Positions 1-10,197 of a stretch of DNA of 64,000 bases are shown here, piece after piece. Under the pieces are notes generated by a model that did not search any database, had not been told where the DNA came from, and worked only from the letters and a program-made list of their open reading frames with translations. A program made the translations under genes and the position numbers. Within the stretch, counting starts at the first letter, position 1, and every line of letters starts with the position of its first letter. The DNA is from Alopecurus myosuroides (lineage: Eukaryota; Streptophyta; Magnoliopsida; Poales; Poaceae): NCBI GenBank assembly GCA_028641055.1, contig CM054058.1:496329419-496393418 (forward strand), written 5' to 3'.

Positions 1-1145
1 AGCTGAGCGCTTCTGGAGGAGGAAGGAGCATCGGGGAGTGCTGGAGAACTATTGGCCATGCATATGTTGGCTAGTACTTTGTCGGTGACCTCGAGTATAA
101 AATGGCAGCAGCTTTCCTTGAGCTCCTTGTAGTCGTCCGTGGCTTTCACGGCGGCGTACACACGAGGATCGGACGCCATGTATTCAATGCAGAAGGCCTC
201 CACTGGCTGGCAGCTATCCCGACCATGCACCGCCGTCAACATCTGCATGACCGACGCGACGTCCACACTTTGGCAGAGTATGTTCTCGCACATGAGCTTG
301 AGACTTTCGATATCGTACCGATCCGCGGCCACGAGCAGGTCGAGCGCCATAGCTACACCACCTCCACCACCACCAATACTTGTCAATGACACGGGTAACT
401 CGTCGGTGTACATGAAGTGGAGCATTGCCCTAAAAGTGGAGGCGCTCATGTCGTGGACGTGCAAACAGCTCTCCCTGGCGTGCCATCGGAACTCTGCGGC
501 GAAGACCGGCGACCGCATTGCAAGGATGAGCCTGTGCGCCTGGATCTCCTCCTGCTCGACGACTAAGGTCACGTCCGGCAGCGTCTCTTTCTCTTGATGA
601 TCTAGAAGAAGCCTTCCAAGATCTTTAAATATTGTAGGCGGCGGCACGACGGAGATATGATCTGGGGTTCGGTCCGACTCCTCCTGGAGCACATCAACCG
701 CGCAGTAGACATGGAAGCAACCGTGGTCGTCAACGTAGTCTTCCTTCGAAGAACGGCGATACTCCTCCGGGAGCTCCAGCTCCCAGGTCCTGCAAGTAGC
801 CGTGGTAGCGGCCGAGGGATTGGGCCAAGCTGGGAAGACGTGTGCTTCGTCGCTCCGCCACTCCGTGGTCCGGTGGTCGCCACCTGCCGGGTGCTCGATC
901 CTGAGGGTGGCCATGGCGACAACGTCTACGGCGGCGTATGTGCGGAGCAGCTGGAGGGAGATGGAGGCGAGCTGGTTGTCGTCGTCGAAGGCGCAGGAGA
1001 CGGCCCAGAGGTGGCTGCCCGCCACGAAGCCTCTTGACTTGATGGCCTTTCGTGTGCCGTAGCCGCGGATGCGCATTTGGTGCGTGCCGCGGACCAGCGC
1101 CGACCCGTGCGTCGACGCCGTCAGCGTCTTGGTCTGCGCCGCCAT
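1..1145 (-). CDS. MATH-BTB domain protein (BPM-like), 3' end beyond window
   Basis: An uninterrupted frame of 381 codons starts at the ATG at 1145-1143 and is still open at the left edge, so the C-terminus is missing or nearly so. Residues about 10-155 look like a MATH domain (substrate-binding TRAF-like fold; STHGSALVRG start, then a GSHLW motif). Residues about 188-290 are a BTB/POZ domain with LPDVTLVV, AHRLILAMRSPVF and the FMYTDELP turn, followed by a helical BACK-like tail with VEAFCIEYMA. Family knowledge: MATH-BTB proteins are substrate adaptors of CUL3 ubiquitin ligases and form a greatly expanded intronless family in grasses. The domain order and length of about 360-400 residues fit. 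A run of glycines (258-263, from a GGT repeat) expands a loop of the BTB domain. Codon third positions are GC-rich, as in many grass genes. The function of this particular copy is inferred only. Confidence 0.9.
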   Translation of the reverse strand, partial: MAAQTKTLTASTHGSALVRGTHQMRIRGYGTRKAIKSRGFVAGSHLWAVSCAFDDDNQLASISLQLLRTYAAVDVVAMATLRIEHPAGGDHRTTEWRSDEAHVFPAWPNPSAATTATCRTWELELPEEYRRSSKEDYVDDHGCFHVYCAVDVLQEESDRTPDHISVVPPPTIFKDLGRLLLDHQEKETLPDVTLVVEQEEIQAHRLILAMRSPVFAAEFRWHARESCLHVHDMSASTFRAMLHFMYTDELPVSLTSIGGGGGGVAMALDLLVAADRYDIESLKLMCENILCQSVDVASVMQMLTAVHGRDSCQPVEAFCIEYMASDPRVYAAVKATDDYKELKESCCHFILEVTDKVLANICMANSSPALPDAPSSSRSAQ

Positions 1146-1896
1146 CGATACTATCGCTGGCCGGCCTGGCGTATATGTAGCCTATGATCCGGTCGATTGA
1201 TTGAGTCGAGGCTTCATTTTAGTCAGTAGTTTTTTCGTACTGATGAATATTTGATTTGATTCTTGGCTCGCCGGCTCGGTTCGATATATGGAAGACGCCC
1301 CAGACTAGTTGTTATCCTTGTCGGGCTCGGATTATTATCGTACAAAAGGTAAAAGGTAAATACTCCTAACAGAACATGTATGTTACATGCACTTCTACTC
1401 GGACAGAAATTCAATCCATCAGGCCAAGACTAAAGTCTAAACCGCAGACTATTAATCCTGTTTTTCTCTCTGAACGATGTGCTGGGTTCTGGGTGCTGGT
1501 AATTAAAGACAAGAGTCATACAAATCTTTAACCCATGGAAGGTAAAAAGAAAGGAAACCCAAACATTCAGTCTGGCCATGGTTAAGTGTGTCAGAAACCA
1601 TGAAGTCAAAGCCAGCAAGTAGTGGCACCATTTTTGTAGGCTCTTACGGTCTTACCCAATGTAGAACAAGTCTTTAAGCAGCTGCCATCACTCGGCTTCC
1701 TGCAACTTGGCCGTCGAAGTTGGGCAAATCTTGACCAGGCATCGGTTCACAACGAGAGGTGGCTGGTGCAACGCCATTAGCGCGACACAAAATTAATCCA
1801 TTGGATTGGATCAGATTTCCACTAAACATTCACAACCGCGGATCTCGTCAATAAGTTAGACCTGCGCGCGCGAGGCGTGACAGAAGCAACTAAACA
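1146..1896. other. Intergenic region between divergent MATH-BTB and PMEI genes
   Basis: No supported coding sequence. It must contain the promoters of the minus-strand MATH-BTB gene and the plus-strand PMEI gene. I see no TATA box at a convincing distance from either ATG; a CATATAC stretch near 1166-1175 lies too close to the MATH-BTB start to be its TATA box unless the leader is extremely short. Confidence 0.5.
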
Positions 1897-2436
1897 ATGG
1901 CGATCGAACAACGGCAGGTGTCCCTCCTCATCCTCGTCTTCCTCCTAGCGGCGGCCGGATCGCATGGCCTCGCCACCACCCCCGTCATCAACTCGACGTG
2001 CACCGCGGCGGCCAGGTCCACCTGGTTCACTCCCTACGACTACTGCGTGAGCACGCTCTCCGCCATCCCGGCCGCCGCCTCCGCCACCGACGCCCGCGGG
2101 CTCGGCGCCGCCGCGGCCAACCTCACCGCCAAGAACGTCACCACCACAATCCACGTCCTCACCGACCTCGTCGACGCCCTCCAGCACTGCATCACCATGT
2201 ACAGGACGATGAACGGGTCGCTGGCTGGCGCGCTCGACGACCTCCGCGCCGGCCGCATCGACGACGCGTGGCCAAAGCTCAAGGACGCCGCGTACAGCCC
2301 GAATTTCTGCGAGCTGGCGCTGACCCAGAGCAACACCGACAAGGACCCCGTGTGGGAGGAGAACTACAGCAACCAGCTGCTGGCCGGCATGGCCAACGAC
2401 ATCGTCGAGCTCATCGCCAAGAAAAAGGCTAGATGA
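1897..2436 (+). CDS. Pectin methylesterase inhibitor / invertase inhibitor (PMEI domain), secreted
   Basis: Single-exon gene of 179 residues. Residues 1 to about 25 are a signal peptide (hydrophobic LLILVFLLAAAG then SHG-L), so the product should enter the secretory pathway to the cell wall or vacuole. The rest is one PMEI domain. The four family cysteines are present at 35, 50, 98 and 138, with spacings of 15 and 40 that match the two disulfides of the family. Residues about 70-175 form the four-helix bundle. There is no pectin methylesterase catalytic domain, so this is a stand-alone inhibitor. Established knowledge: such proteins inhibit either pectin methylesterase or acid invertase, and sequence alone does not reliably tell which. 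Putative N-glycosylation sites are at NST (32), NLT (75), NVT (80), NGS (106) and NYS (156). The start codon is the first ATG in frame and directly precedes the signal peptide. Confidence 0.9.
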   Translation: MAIEQRQVSLLILVFLLAAAGSHGLATTPVINSTCTAAARSTWFTPYDYCVSTLSAIPAAASATDARGLGAAAANLTAKNVTTTIHVLTDLVDALQHCITMYRTMNGSLAGALDDLRAGRIDDAWPKLKDAAYSPNFCELALTQSNTDKDPVWEENYSNQLLAGMANDIVELIAKKKAR

Positions 2437-4100
2437 CCATATCCATCTAAAGATATATAGAATTTGAATAGAATGAGTAGCTACCTACCGAGTTGATTTC
2501 TTCTAGTCGCAACAATTACTATGTAGTAGAAAATGATATTTTTTAGGGACCAATAATTAAGTTAGTCGTGTCTTTTCTCTAAAGGACGGTATTTACTTTT
2601 TTATATAAAGAAAATATATTAATATCAATTATGCTTAGCATCTGCATCAACAAAATATCCAAATACATTAGGATACACAAAACAAGGAAAAAAAATAAAA
2701 ATACAGAAAAGAAAACAAAGACCTCTAACACCCGTCACGTAACAGTAGCACCCTAAGCACTGTCGGAGACAACATCGGAATTACAAACAAGATTCTCCAA
2801 AAATAATGTCTCCAAGAAGAAACTAATGCACAAGCGTTATCGTCGCTCGATCGAAGGTCTTGGGTTTTCACTCTGCGGAAAATCCGAGTTTCTAAAACAA
2901 TGCCTTCAGCAAATTCATTACATGCTCTGCCGCTGCGTGCGGGGTATCTTTCTAGTATTAGGAAGAAGTGAAGTACCCCATAATTATTTGTTAGCCTATA
3001 ATAGGACTGAATTCACTCTACCCTGATACATGTTTTTAGCACATGATTTGACTAATATCCGAAGAGTGAAAAAAAATAGTGAAGAATACAAAACTTCTCA
3101 TAGAGATATTTGGTAGCATATATTTTTTATCCCAATGTTACACTACGAGAAATATGATATCTTTTGAATCTCAATATTGGTCATTGAATGGCCGGTATGT
3201 TCTATTTTGCTGGGCAAGGATAAGATAATGGCGATCAGTACCTGTGTTTATCCAGATTACATGTTGAGCGGAAGCCTTCGTCCGATGGCTCACCTAGGCG
3301 ATTTCCAGAGCTGCGTGCACCGTATGTAGCCATGGACTGAATTGGTCAATCCTTTATTTATTTTTTTGGCAATTACCCGATCGACCGATTTGTGCTGGCC
3401 GGACTCACGCTCGTGCACGAAATGCACCACCTGCAGAAGAGGTGAAAACCCCGGCATCATCATCATTATTATAATACAACCCCAGCATCGACAACCCGTT
3501 GTTTTTCTGCCAACCAGTATATTCTAATAATATTTTCTAGTACAAAGCTGGTCTAAAATCATCACATTTGACTTTTTCAAAAAACTAATACACGGTATAA
3601 ACGCCACTAATGTGAGCCGTTCTCTAGAATTGCAAGATGGCATGGATTCCTTGAACCCTTGTGCTCCTTCTAGTTGATAGTGAACTGAGGCGTATGCCAA
3701 TTCCACCATAAGAAATTATCGATTAACCGTGTCATTTGTACAATGCGTAAAACTATCATCAAGAAATGCATGCATATTTGTATGCTATTCCATCTCCATG
3801 AATTTTGAGTTTGAGAAAAATTCATCTGAACACTTGTTCATATTTGCTGACTTCTTTTCAAGATTCATCTTAAAGTAAAATCTGCTTGCAGAATGGGAGT
3901 TTTGGAATGTCTGGTCTAGATTTCATCTCAACAGGGTGAAGAAGAGTGTCAGCTGACATCGTTAGCTAATTTCAGTGGAGCAGTATGAACGATCCCACAT
4001 GCAACGTGTTTGCCTGTATGAAAGGTCACTCATATTTTACCTCTTGTGTATCATTGTTCACTTTCTCTCTGATCTGATCTTTTTTATCAAAATGGCAAGA
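2437..4100. other. Intergenic, AT-rich, no gene seen
   Basis: Contains the 3' end of the PMEI gene, then AT-rich sequence. Short frames here (e.g. 2826-3026, 3342-3527) have no recognisable domain or conserved pattern. At 3141 a CACTACGAGAAATATGA stretch resembles the terminus of grass CACTA-like elements, but no partner end was found. Confidence 0.5.
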
Positions 4101-4348
4101 TAGGTACCCCCCAAATATATAAGATGTTTTAGATATGTCAATATAGACGCGTTCAAATATATAAGATGTTTTAGATATGTCAATATAGACGCGTTCAAAT
4201 ATATAAGATGTTTTAGATATGTCAATGTAAGACTGCATACGAAGTAAAATGAGTGGAACCTACACGTTAAAATGCGTCTAGATACATTGCGAATCATGTG
4301 AATTAAAAAAAAACCTAAAGCATCTTATATTTCAGAACGAAGGGAGTA
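4101..4348. mobile_element. Stowaway-like MITE with diverged left end
   Basis: The right end reads ...TTATATTTCAGAACGAAGGGAGTA, the inverse of the CTCCCT(C/T)CGTTC terminus typical of grass Stowaway (Tc1/mariner) MITEs, and is followed by TA. The left end (TAGGTACCCCCC then AAATATATAAGATG) is a degraded inverted copy. The stretch AAGATG near both ends is the usual second part of the terminal inverted repeat. The interior contains a tandem triplication annotated separately. The left boundary is approximate. Confidence 0.6.
4113..4226. repeat. 42-bp tandem repeat, about 2.7 copies, inside the MITE
   Basis: The unit begins AAATATATAAGATGTTTTAG and ends GACGCGTTC. Two full copies and most of a third are almost identical. 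Because 42 is divisible by three, the minus strand reads as 14-residue peptide repeats, which is a by-product and not a gene. Confidence 0.9.
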
Positions 4349-4984
4349 TAACCAAACTCTCTATCTGTATTGTGCTTTATACAAATATTATTCAGAAGAC
4401 ACCAGAGCCAATAGGCTCCATGCTCAGTCAGACACCATATTTATACTATCCATGCTTCCACAAAGTGACAGTACAAGAAAGAAACACATTGGAAATTTAA
4501 CCACAGGCACCATTATTATTACTAAATTAATCCAAACATTTATCAAATAAGGGGATAAAAAGCAATGGCCTCTTGAACACAACTTGCTGATGCCATAAAA
4601 ATGCAGCAACACTGACTGGGTAGCGTCAACTTCGAGTTTGTCATGCCATTGTTTCTGTCTCGACCCTATGTTCCTCTGCAGCGGCGCAAGTGAATTCACA
4701 CACGCAAAGGAAGTAAGCGTTGGAAAGAACAATAACATTATGCTCCGGAATCCAACAAACAGAAACCTCCCGTCGCCAGACTCCGGTCAAACAGCTCTGT
4801 TGCGCTTCAAAGCTTCAAGGTATTACCAATGATTTTGTTGAATCCCGAAGCAGCTTCTCCTGCAAAAGGCTGTGTTGGTGGTCAATCTGATATCTCGAGC
4901 GGCCACACATAACATATCTAATCTTTGAATATTGTATCAACTTTACCATAATGTCTTAATACGCCCGGGGGTGGTGCTATAAGC
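4349..4984. other. Downstream of NLR gene; probable 3'UTR and terminator region
   Basis: If the 3'UTR intron at 4985-5123 is real, the NLR transcript continues leftward into this stretch. A 104-codon minus-strand frame (4424-4738) has no recognisable domain and probably lies in UTR or intergenic sequence. Confidence 0.4.
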
Positions 4985-5123
4985 CTGCAAGAAAAACAAC
5001 GGTTGTCGATCACTGGTTGACAGTGAAGGAAAAGGATTTCAAGTGGACGGAAAAATGTCCATGGTTTTGGAATAGAAAAATAAGAATAACAAATCGCAGA
5101 AGAAATAGAGATATTTCTCTCAC
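4985..5123 (-). other. Probable 3'UTR intron of the NLR gene
   Basis: On the minus strand, ACAG|GTGAGAG starts one to two bases after the NLR stop codon TAA (5130-5128), and a pyrimidine-rich TTTTTCTTGCAG acceptor ends at 4985, giving a 139-bp intron. It falls outside the coding sequence. It was found by eye; only RNA data can confirm it. Confidence 0.5.
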
Positions 5124-5127
5124 CTGT

Positions 5128-8115
5128 TTAATTATAGAGAGTTTCATCTGGGAAGATATTACGTCCATCTGTTGCAACATGGACCAAAATTCCTCCTACT
5201 TCCACGAGACAATCCCTGAAATCTTTGGCTCGCGGGCAGTCAATCATGTATACACGTTTCAGCGAGCACACGTTCTCTGCCTGATCCAGCGCTGGGCAGT
5301 TCTGCGCAAGCAGGTCTTGCAGCCTCCCTAGGCTGGAGATCCTCCTCAAACTCTCGTTATTCTTCACCTTGAGCCACACAACTGCAGGAAGGCCGATAAC
5401 TTCTTTCAGCTCATGAGCGCCTTCAGTGTGGATTCTCGTCAGGTTAGTCAAGAAATCCAAAGGAAGAGCTCTCAGTCTTGGACAATCAAGAAGTAGCAGT
5501 CGCCGAAGTTTAGGCATCAAACACTGTTGAAAGTTGCCCTCCATACTATCCCAGGGATTCCCAGTGTCGAAGGACCAACTTTGCAAATTGCACATGCCAA
5601 TGATATGAAGCAGTTCCAGCTCTGGGAAAAAGACTGTTGGAGAGCCTGGCCTTTCGACTCCTTTACCCAAGAGTCCTATGCCAATGGTTTCTATAGCATC
5701 TGCACCTTTAATCTGAAGAACTTGCAGTTGTGGCATCTGACCTGCTGGTGGGAGCTCTGAACATGAGATGCACTCGTTGAGGTGCATATGACGCACATGT
5801 GGCATAGTAAGCTCCGGTTCCGAACCTAGCCATCCTGGGAACATTGTACCAGGGAACCCAATTAAAAAAATGTATTCTAGGCTTGGTGATGGAGTGAGCT
5901 TATCATAGATTTGCTGAATTTCCTGAACCTTGTCGTCCGCGTAAAGTGTTCTGCCATTGGTACCCATGCCCATTGTGCAGCAGAGTGCAAGTTTTATAAG
6001 ACTAACACAGTTCTCCAGTACATGGACACCCCCTGGTGTTGCTTTCTCCAGCTTCGTAATCAAGAGATGATGAATATTGGGGAGGCATCGCAGTTCAGCC
6101 AATCTGAATCCAGTCTCGGTCTCAAAAATACCTCTAAGGTTGTAGAGCTGCTGAAACTTTTCTATCCCTTTCGGAACATGATCAAGTGCAGTATCTTCTA
6201 GCTCAAGAAAACTGATTTTGCACAATCTCATTAAACTAGCTGGCAGGCTACGGAGCTGGTGGCAACCACGCAAACAGAGGTATTCGAGGCTGATAAGCCT
6301 TCCTGTGGACTCTGGAAGTTCCTTGATTTCAGTATGGCTCAGATCTAGTAACTTCAGTAGTATCAAGTTCCCCACTGATTCTGGTAGGTTTTGGATGCTT
6401 GTTCCACTGAGAATTAGTACACGGACATGCTGGAGCTTTCTGAAAATGTCATCCCGAACCGACCTGAAGTTCTGGTTATAGAAAACTAGGAGGGTCCTCA
6501 AGCACTTGTGCTCTTGTAGAGCAGGTAACTCTTCTACAGCAGGGCTGATCCCTAGGCGCCGGAGATTCGGTAGGGCTCCGTTATTTTCCTCACTCATGAA
6601 TGTGGAGAGATCATCTTCCACTTTCATGAATAAGGAGTAATCCTTTGTTAGATGTTGTCCAAGTGACCTCAGTACATCATGCATTGTTGACACACCTTGG
6701 TCCAGGAACTCCAATTTTGGTTGCAGAAGATTCCTCCTAATCAGTTCATTGTAGTACCTCTCAGCAGTCCTATGTATTGGCCACTCACGCTCTTTCCTCA
6801 CAAAACCTTCCGCAACCCACCAGTAAGAGACCGCATCACGATGTATGCCAAAATTTGGAGGCAACAAAGCACACCAGAGAAAGCACTGCTTGAGTTCATA
6901 GGGTAGGTTTCTAAAACTTACATACAGTGGGCCTCCTACTCCGTCGGGGAGTCCTTCCATATACCATTGGCTATCACGGATCATCTCCCACTCTGCCATT
7001 GTTCTTCTCGCAGAAAGGTCACCTGCAACAACCTTGATGGCGAGAGGAAGGCCATCACATTTTGCTAAAATGGCACGCCCCAACTCCTGGAATGTACCGT
7101 CATACGGTTGGAAGGCATTCTTCATAAGAAGCCTCAGGCCATCATCCTCACTCATTCTATTTACGGGGTGAATATATTTTGTCTTCATTTCTTGCAAAAC
7201 TCGGTGGTCTCTTGTGGTGACAAGTATGCATGCATTCAGCGCTTCCTCAAAAGGTAGCCGAAGAAGATTGATCCACACATCAGGTAGAAACACATCGTCC
7301 AATACAAGGAAAACACTCTTTCTTTCGATAGTGTCTTTTAGACGTACTAGAAGCTCGGCCTGTGCAGCTAGTGGACCACAGGTTCCTCCAGCCATTCGTA
7401 TGGCCTGCTTTAGCAACTCAGTAACAGTGTAGGTCTCAGTAATGCACAACCATATCTGAATCTGGAATACTTCCTTTATCCTCTGGTCACAAAATATCTT
7501 CTGAGCTAATGTTGTCTTGCCAATGCCTCCCATCCCTTCAATCCCAAAAACACTTGACTCGTTATTGTCTAACGTACTGACAGTAATAGCTTGTACCATA
7601 GAATCTAAAGCATGAGTGATAGCCGTTCCAACAACCCCTGGTTCAACTATAGGAGCTGTCTGACTTGTATCCACGGTTGTTATATGTTGTTGCTGTGGAG
7701 ATCTGGGTCTCCCCTGGTTCCACATGTCTGTTGTCCTTCTAATATCATCAAGCTCTATGTTTATGTTCTTGATTCTCGTACCAACCCTGTGATCATCAAG
7801 AAGCCTTGTGAAACAAGAGAACATGGAACAAGATGGCAACGATCTGTGTCGCATATGTGAATGAACCATAAAAAGATCGATGACATCATCAACATTGAGC
7901 ATAACATCGTTGATGCGCTTCCACCATAACTTGATCACTTCATCTCCCATGGCTTGAGCTTCGGCATCCTGCCGAACTGCCCTAAAGCCTTCCAGATTTT
8001 GCTTGAGCCTCTTCATATCCCTTCCCACGGACAATGTCATCACAACCTCATCCTCAATAAGCCGACCCAGCTTTTTCAAGGAGCTCGAAACAAGTCCATC
8101 CAAAACTGTCGCCAT
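5128..8115 (-). CDS. CC-NB-ARC-LRR (NLR) disease-resistance-type protein
   Basis: Single coding exon of 995 residues. Residues 1 to about 150 are an Rx-type coiled coil; the usual EDVID motif appears as DDVID (76-80). NB-ARC motifs are intact: P-loop GMGGIGKTT (194-202), kinase-2 VFLVLDDV (268-275), RNBS-B ILVTTR (297-302), GLPLA (355-359), RNBS-D with CFLWCALLPP (411-420) and MHD as TMHDVL (477-482). Residues about 510-990 are leucine-rich repeats (e.g. LPESVGNLILLKLLDLS), becoming irregular at the end. Family knowledge: such proteins are intracellular immune receptors; nucleotide exchange at NB-ARC switches them on and the LRR sets specificity. All motifs needed for ATP binding are present, so this looks like a functional gene. 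The start at 8115 gives the expected N-terminal MATVLDGLVSSSLKKL. No integrated decoy domain is seen. The pathogen recognised cannot be inferred. Confidence 0.95.
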   Translation of the reverse strand: MATVLDGLVSSSLKKLGRLIEDEVVMTLSVGRDMKRLKQNLEGFRAVRQDAEAQAMGDEVIKLWWKRINDVMLNVDDVIDLFMVHSHMRHRSLPSCSMFSCFTRLLDDHRVGTRIKNINIELDDIRRTTDMWNQGRPRSPQQQHITTVDTSQTAPIVEPGVVGTAITHALDSMVQAITVSTLDNNESSVFGIEGMGGIGKTTLAQKIFCDQRIKEVFQIQIWLCITETYTVTELLKQAIRMAGGTCGPLAAQAELLVRLKDTIERKSVFLVLDDVFLPDVWINLLRLPFEEALNACILVTTRDHRVLQEMKTKYIHPVNRMSEDDGLRLLMKNAFQPYDGTFQELGRAILAKCDGLPLAIKVVAGDLSARRTMAEWEMIRDSQWYMEGLPDGVGGPLYVSFRNLPYELKQCFLWCALLPPNFGIHRDAVSYWWVAEGFVRKEREWPIHRTAERYYNELIRRNLLQPKLEFLDQGVSTMHDVLRSLGQHLTKDYSLFMKVEDDLSTFMSEENNGALPNLRRLGISPAVEELPALQEHKCLRTLLVFYNQNFRSVRDDIFRKLQHVRVLILSGTSIQNLPESVGNLILLKLLDLSHTEIKELPESTGRLISLEYLCLRGCHQLRSLPASLMRLCKISFLELEDTALDHVPKGIEKFQQLYNLRGIFETETGFRLAELRCLPNIHHLLITKLEKATPGGVHVLENCVSLIKLALCCTMGMGTNGRTLYADDKVQEIQQIYDKLTPSPSLEYIFLIGFPGTMFPGWLGSEPELTMPHVRHMHLNECISCSELPPAGQMPQLQVLQIKGADAIETIGIGLLGKGVERPGSPTVFFPELELLHIIGMCNLQSWSFDTGNPWDSMEGNFQQCLMPKLRRLLLLDCPRLRALPLDFLTNLTRIHTEGAHELKEVIGLPAVVWLKVKNNESLRRISSLGRLQDLLAQNCPALDQAENVCSLKRVYMIDCPRAKDFRDCLVEVGGILVHVATDGRNIFPDETLYN

Positions 8116-8120
8116 AGTGC

Positions 8121-8297
8121 TTAAACCTGCAGCTGAGGATTCTCACTGAGTGGCCTGCAGACGTGGTTGGTCTGACATTTAGTTGGTATGAGGCTAACAG
8201 CATTAAAGCAAGTATAGGTTGCTGCCGAAGAGGTAGTAAGCCAGTCTGCCCCCATTGCCCACAACTCCCACGATGGGATGCCCTTCTCTGCAGACAT
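8121..8297 (-). other. Possible upstream ORF (58 codons) in NLR leader
   Basis: An ATG at 8297-8295 opens a 58-codon frame whose TAA stop lies five bases before the NLR start codon. If this region is in the mature mRNA it is a uORF that could reduce NLR translation. Alternatively, CTGCAG|GTTTAAG just before the NLR ATG could be a splice acceptor that removes it. The peptide has no recognised domain. Confidence 0.3.
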
Positions 8298-10194
8298 AAT
8301 CAAGTGATAAAAGTTTTAGATCCAAATCCTTATTAAAAATACAATTTAATTAATTGGTTTCAGAAAAATGCAATTCACTGAATCAGGTCGAGGAATACAA
8401 TTATTAAATCAATTCAAGAAGCCCGCTTAAAACAAAAATTCCGATTGGCAAGAAGCCCTGAGAAAGAGAGGATTTTCTTTGAAGTTGGCAGTCTCTAACA
8501 GCTCGGACTAACTACAGGTAAAAACATACTTTACTCTGGAAAATAATATCAAGACCAACTAAATCGAATCTCCTAGTGACGGGATAAAAGTGAAACATAG
8601 AAGGCTTGTAAAAAAAGACATAACACTCCATTATGAAGAAAAAAGCAGTACCTTCTACTGTAGCGACAGATTAGAGGAGGAGTCAAGCGGTGACACGGTC
8701 TCTTGCAGGGATAACTAGAAAAGGATTCTTCGAAGCCAGGAGCTCAGGACAATGATGTATATGCAATTCAGATTCACAAGAAAGAAGAACAGCCCTTAGC
8801 AATTCAGATTCACAAGGAAGCGGGAGAAGGGGATCTCTTGCCTAGGGCGTTGAGATCAAGTTATCTTTTGTTGGGCACGTGTCACAAGCTAAGCCTCTCC
8901 TTCTGCCTGCATAGTTGCTTTACCTCTTGCTAAGCCTCTCCTTCAGCCTGCATAGTTTGCTTTGCCTCTTTACTCGGTTGATGGGAGAAGAGAGCAGATG
9001 TGAGTATCTGCAGATCCAAAGTCAAATGCTGAATTGGCACCTAATCAATCTCTTATAATGTTTGCAGCTGATTCCTTAAATAATATATGGAACCATCAAG
9101 AATAGGATAATCGTTGCTGCACTGGCAAGTCTTTCCATCTGTTTCTTTATTCAGCCAATAACATTTCGGCTGGTATGGCTGTCCTTGTCTACTTGAACTG
9201 TCATGGCCTCACTTAGGTGTAGAATCAGTATACAACGTGTGCCAACTTGGCTTCTCTCCTACCAAGGTGGAAGATTTTAATTAGGATGGGTGTTTTTTTT
9301 TCCATAAAAAGGGGAGCAGTGAGTCAAAACTAGGAAGCGCACATGGACACGTTTCGTCGAACAGCTCATATGCATCCACTCATTTGTTCCAGTAGCGCTT
9401 GTTCTCAAACAGAACTTCCAATCAAAGAGCATACGGCGTATCCCGGCAGACAGTCAACACAAGACAATGGAAGCAATACAGTGAAGGGGCTTACGATGTT
9501 AAAGCAGCAGCCACCACATGATGTGCTACAGGGAGGCGCTGCCGTCCTTGGAGCAGTCGGCGGCGAAGGCGTGGCCTCGCCAAGAAAACGCAGGTCATTG
9601 CCGTGCACCATCTCCCATTTCAGCTGCACGGAGGCTGAGACAAAGATGGAGACAGAGAGGAACACTTTCCAAAGCGCCAAAATAAAATATGGAACATCCA
9701 GTGCAACTAGATTACAGTGGGTTCAGACAAACGGAACCACAGCACCCAGGAAGTACATATATAGGTGATACCAATACTAGCCAAAATGAGTAACCTCTTC
9801 CCAATGCATGAAGCCTGGAAAAGCCACATATACCATGCATCCGAAATAACACAAGCACAGCCCTAGGTGAATTCACAAGATCAATGCCAATGCGAGCAAT
9901 TACAAGAATTAAAAAAAAAAACTGTCCTTGAGGAAAGCAGCAACAGTGTCACAAACAGCAGAAATTTTATGACTCTTTTTAAATAAGAATATCGTGAGTC
10001 CTCGGATCAATTATGTTTTATAAAGAATGGCGAAGAAGGGAGATGTGGTTTCTGGGGGGCACTCCAGTCGGCACAGCTACTTTACCAGATTCGAAAAGGG
10101 CAAGAGTTGTAGGTTTAACACTTATTTTGGGAAGGTTGATAATTCATATTTTAGATAGCGGAAATAATATGAAATGACATTTAAGTGTACTGAT
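8298..10194. other. NLR upstream/promoter region and intergenic sequence
   Basis: No convincing gene. It contains two short duplications in the likely NLR leader or promoter: a GCAATTCAGATTCACAAG motif repeated 36 bp apart (near 8763 and 8799) and the 41-42-bp duplication annotated separately. A minus-strand frame at 9405-9680 has a hydrophobic start but no in-frame ATG at its head and no recognised domain, so it is not called. Confidence 0.4.
8888..8970. repeat. Tandem duplication (two copies of about 41-42 bp)
   Basis: Two adjacent units, each starting GCTAAGCCTCTCCTTC and ending in CCTCTT, differ by a few bases and one insertion. They lie upstream of the minus-strand NLR and are pyrimidine-rich on the plus strand. 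Confidence 0.85.
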
Positions 10195-10197
10195 TTA

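Noticed and set aside
3141..3220. CACTACGAGAAATATGA as a CACTA or Mutator-like end
   Set aside because: Only one terminus is visible; no matching inverted end or target duplication was found nearby.
4113..4226. Possible CRISPR-like array
   Set aside because: Units are contiguous with no spacers, in plant DNA; the 357-bp satellite is likewise head-to-tail without spacers.
4026..4297. Minus-strand frames with 14-residue repeats
   Set aside because: A consequence of the 42-bp tandem repeat in the MITE (42 is a multiple of three).
4424..4738. Minus-strand 104-codon frame downstream of the NLR
   Set aside because: No domain; probably in the NLR 3'UTR or intergenic sequence.
5911..6201. Plus-strand frames opposite the NLR gene
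   Set aside because: Shadows of the strongly supported minus-strand NLR coding sequence.
9405..9680. Minus-strand 91-codon frame with hydrophobic N-terminus and Cys-rich end
   Set aside because: The frame start is a TTG, with no ATG in a sensible place, no recognised family and no splice support; could be chance.
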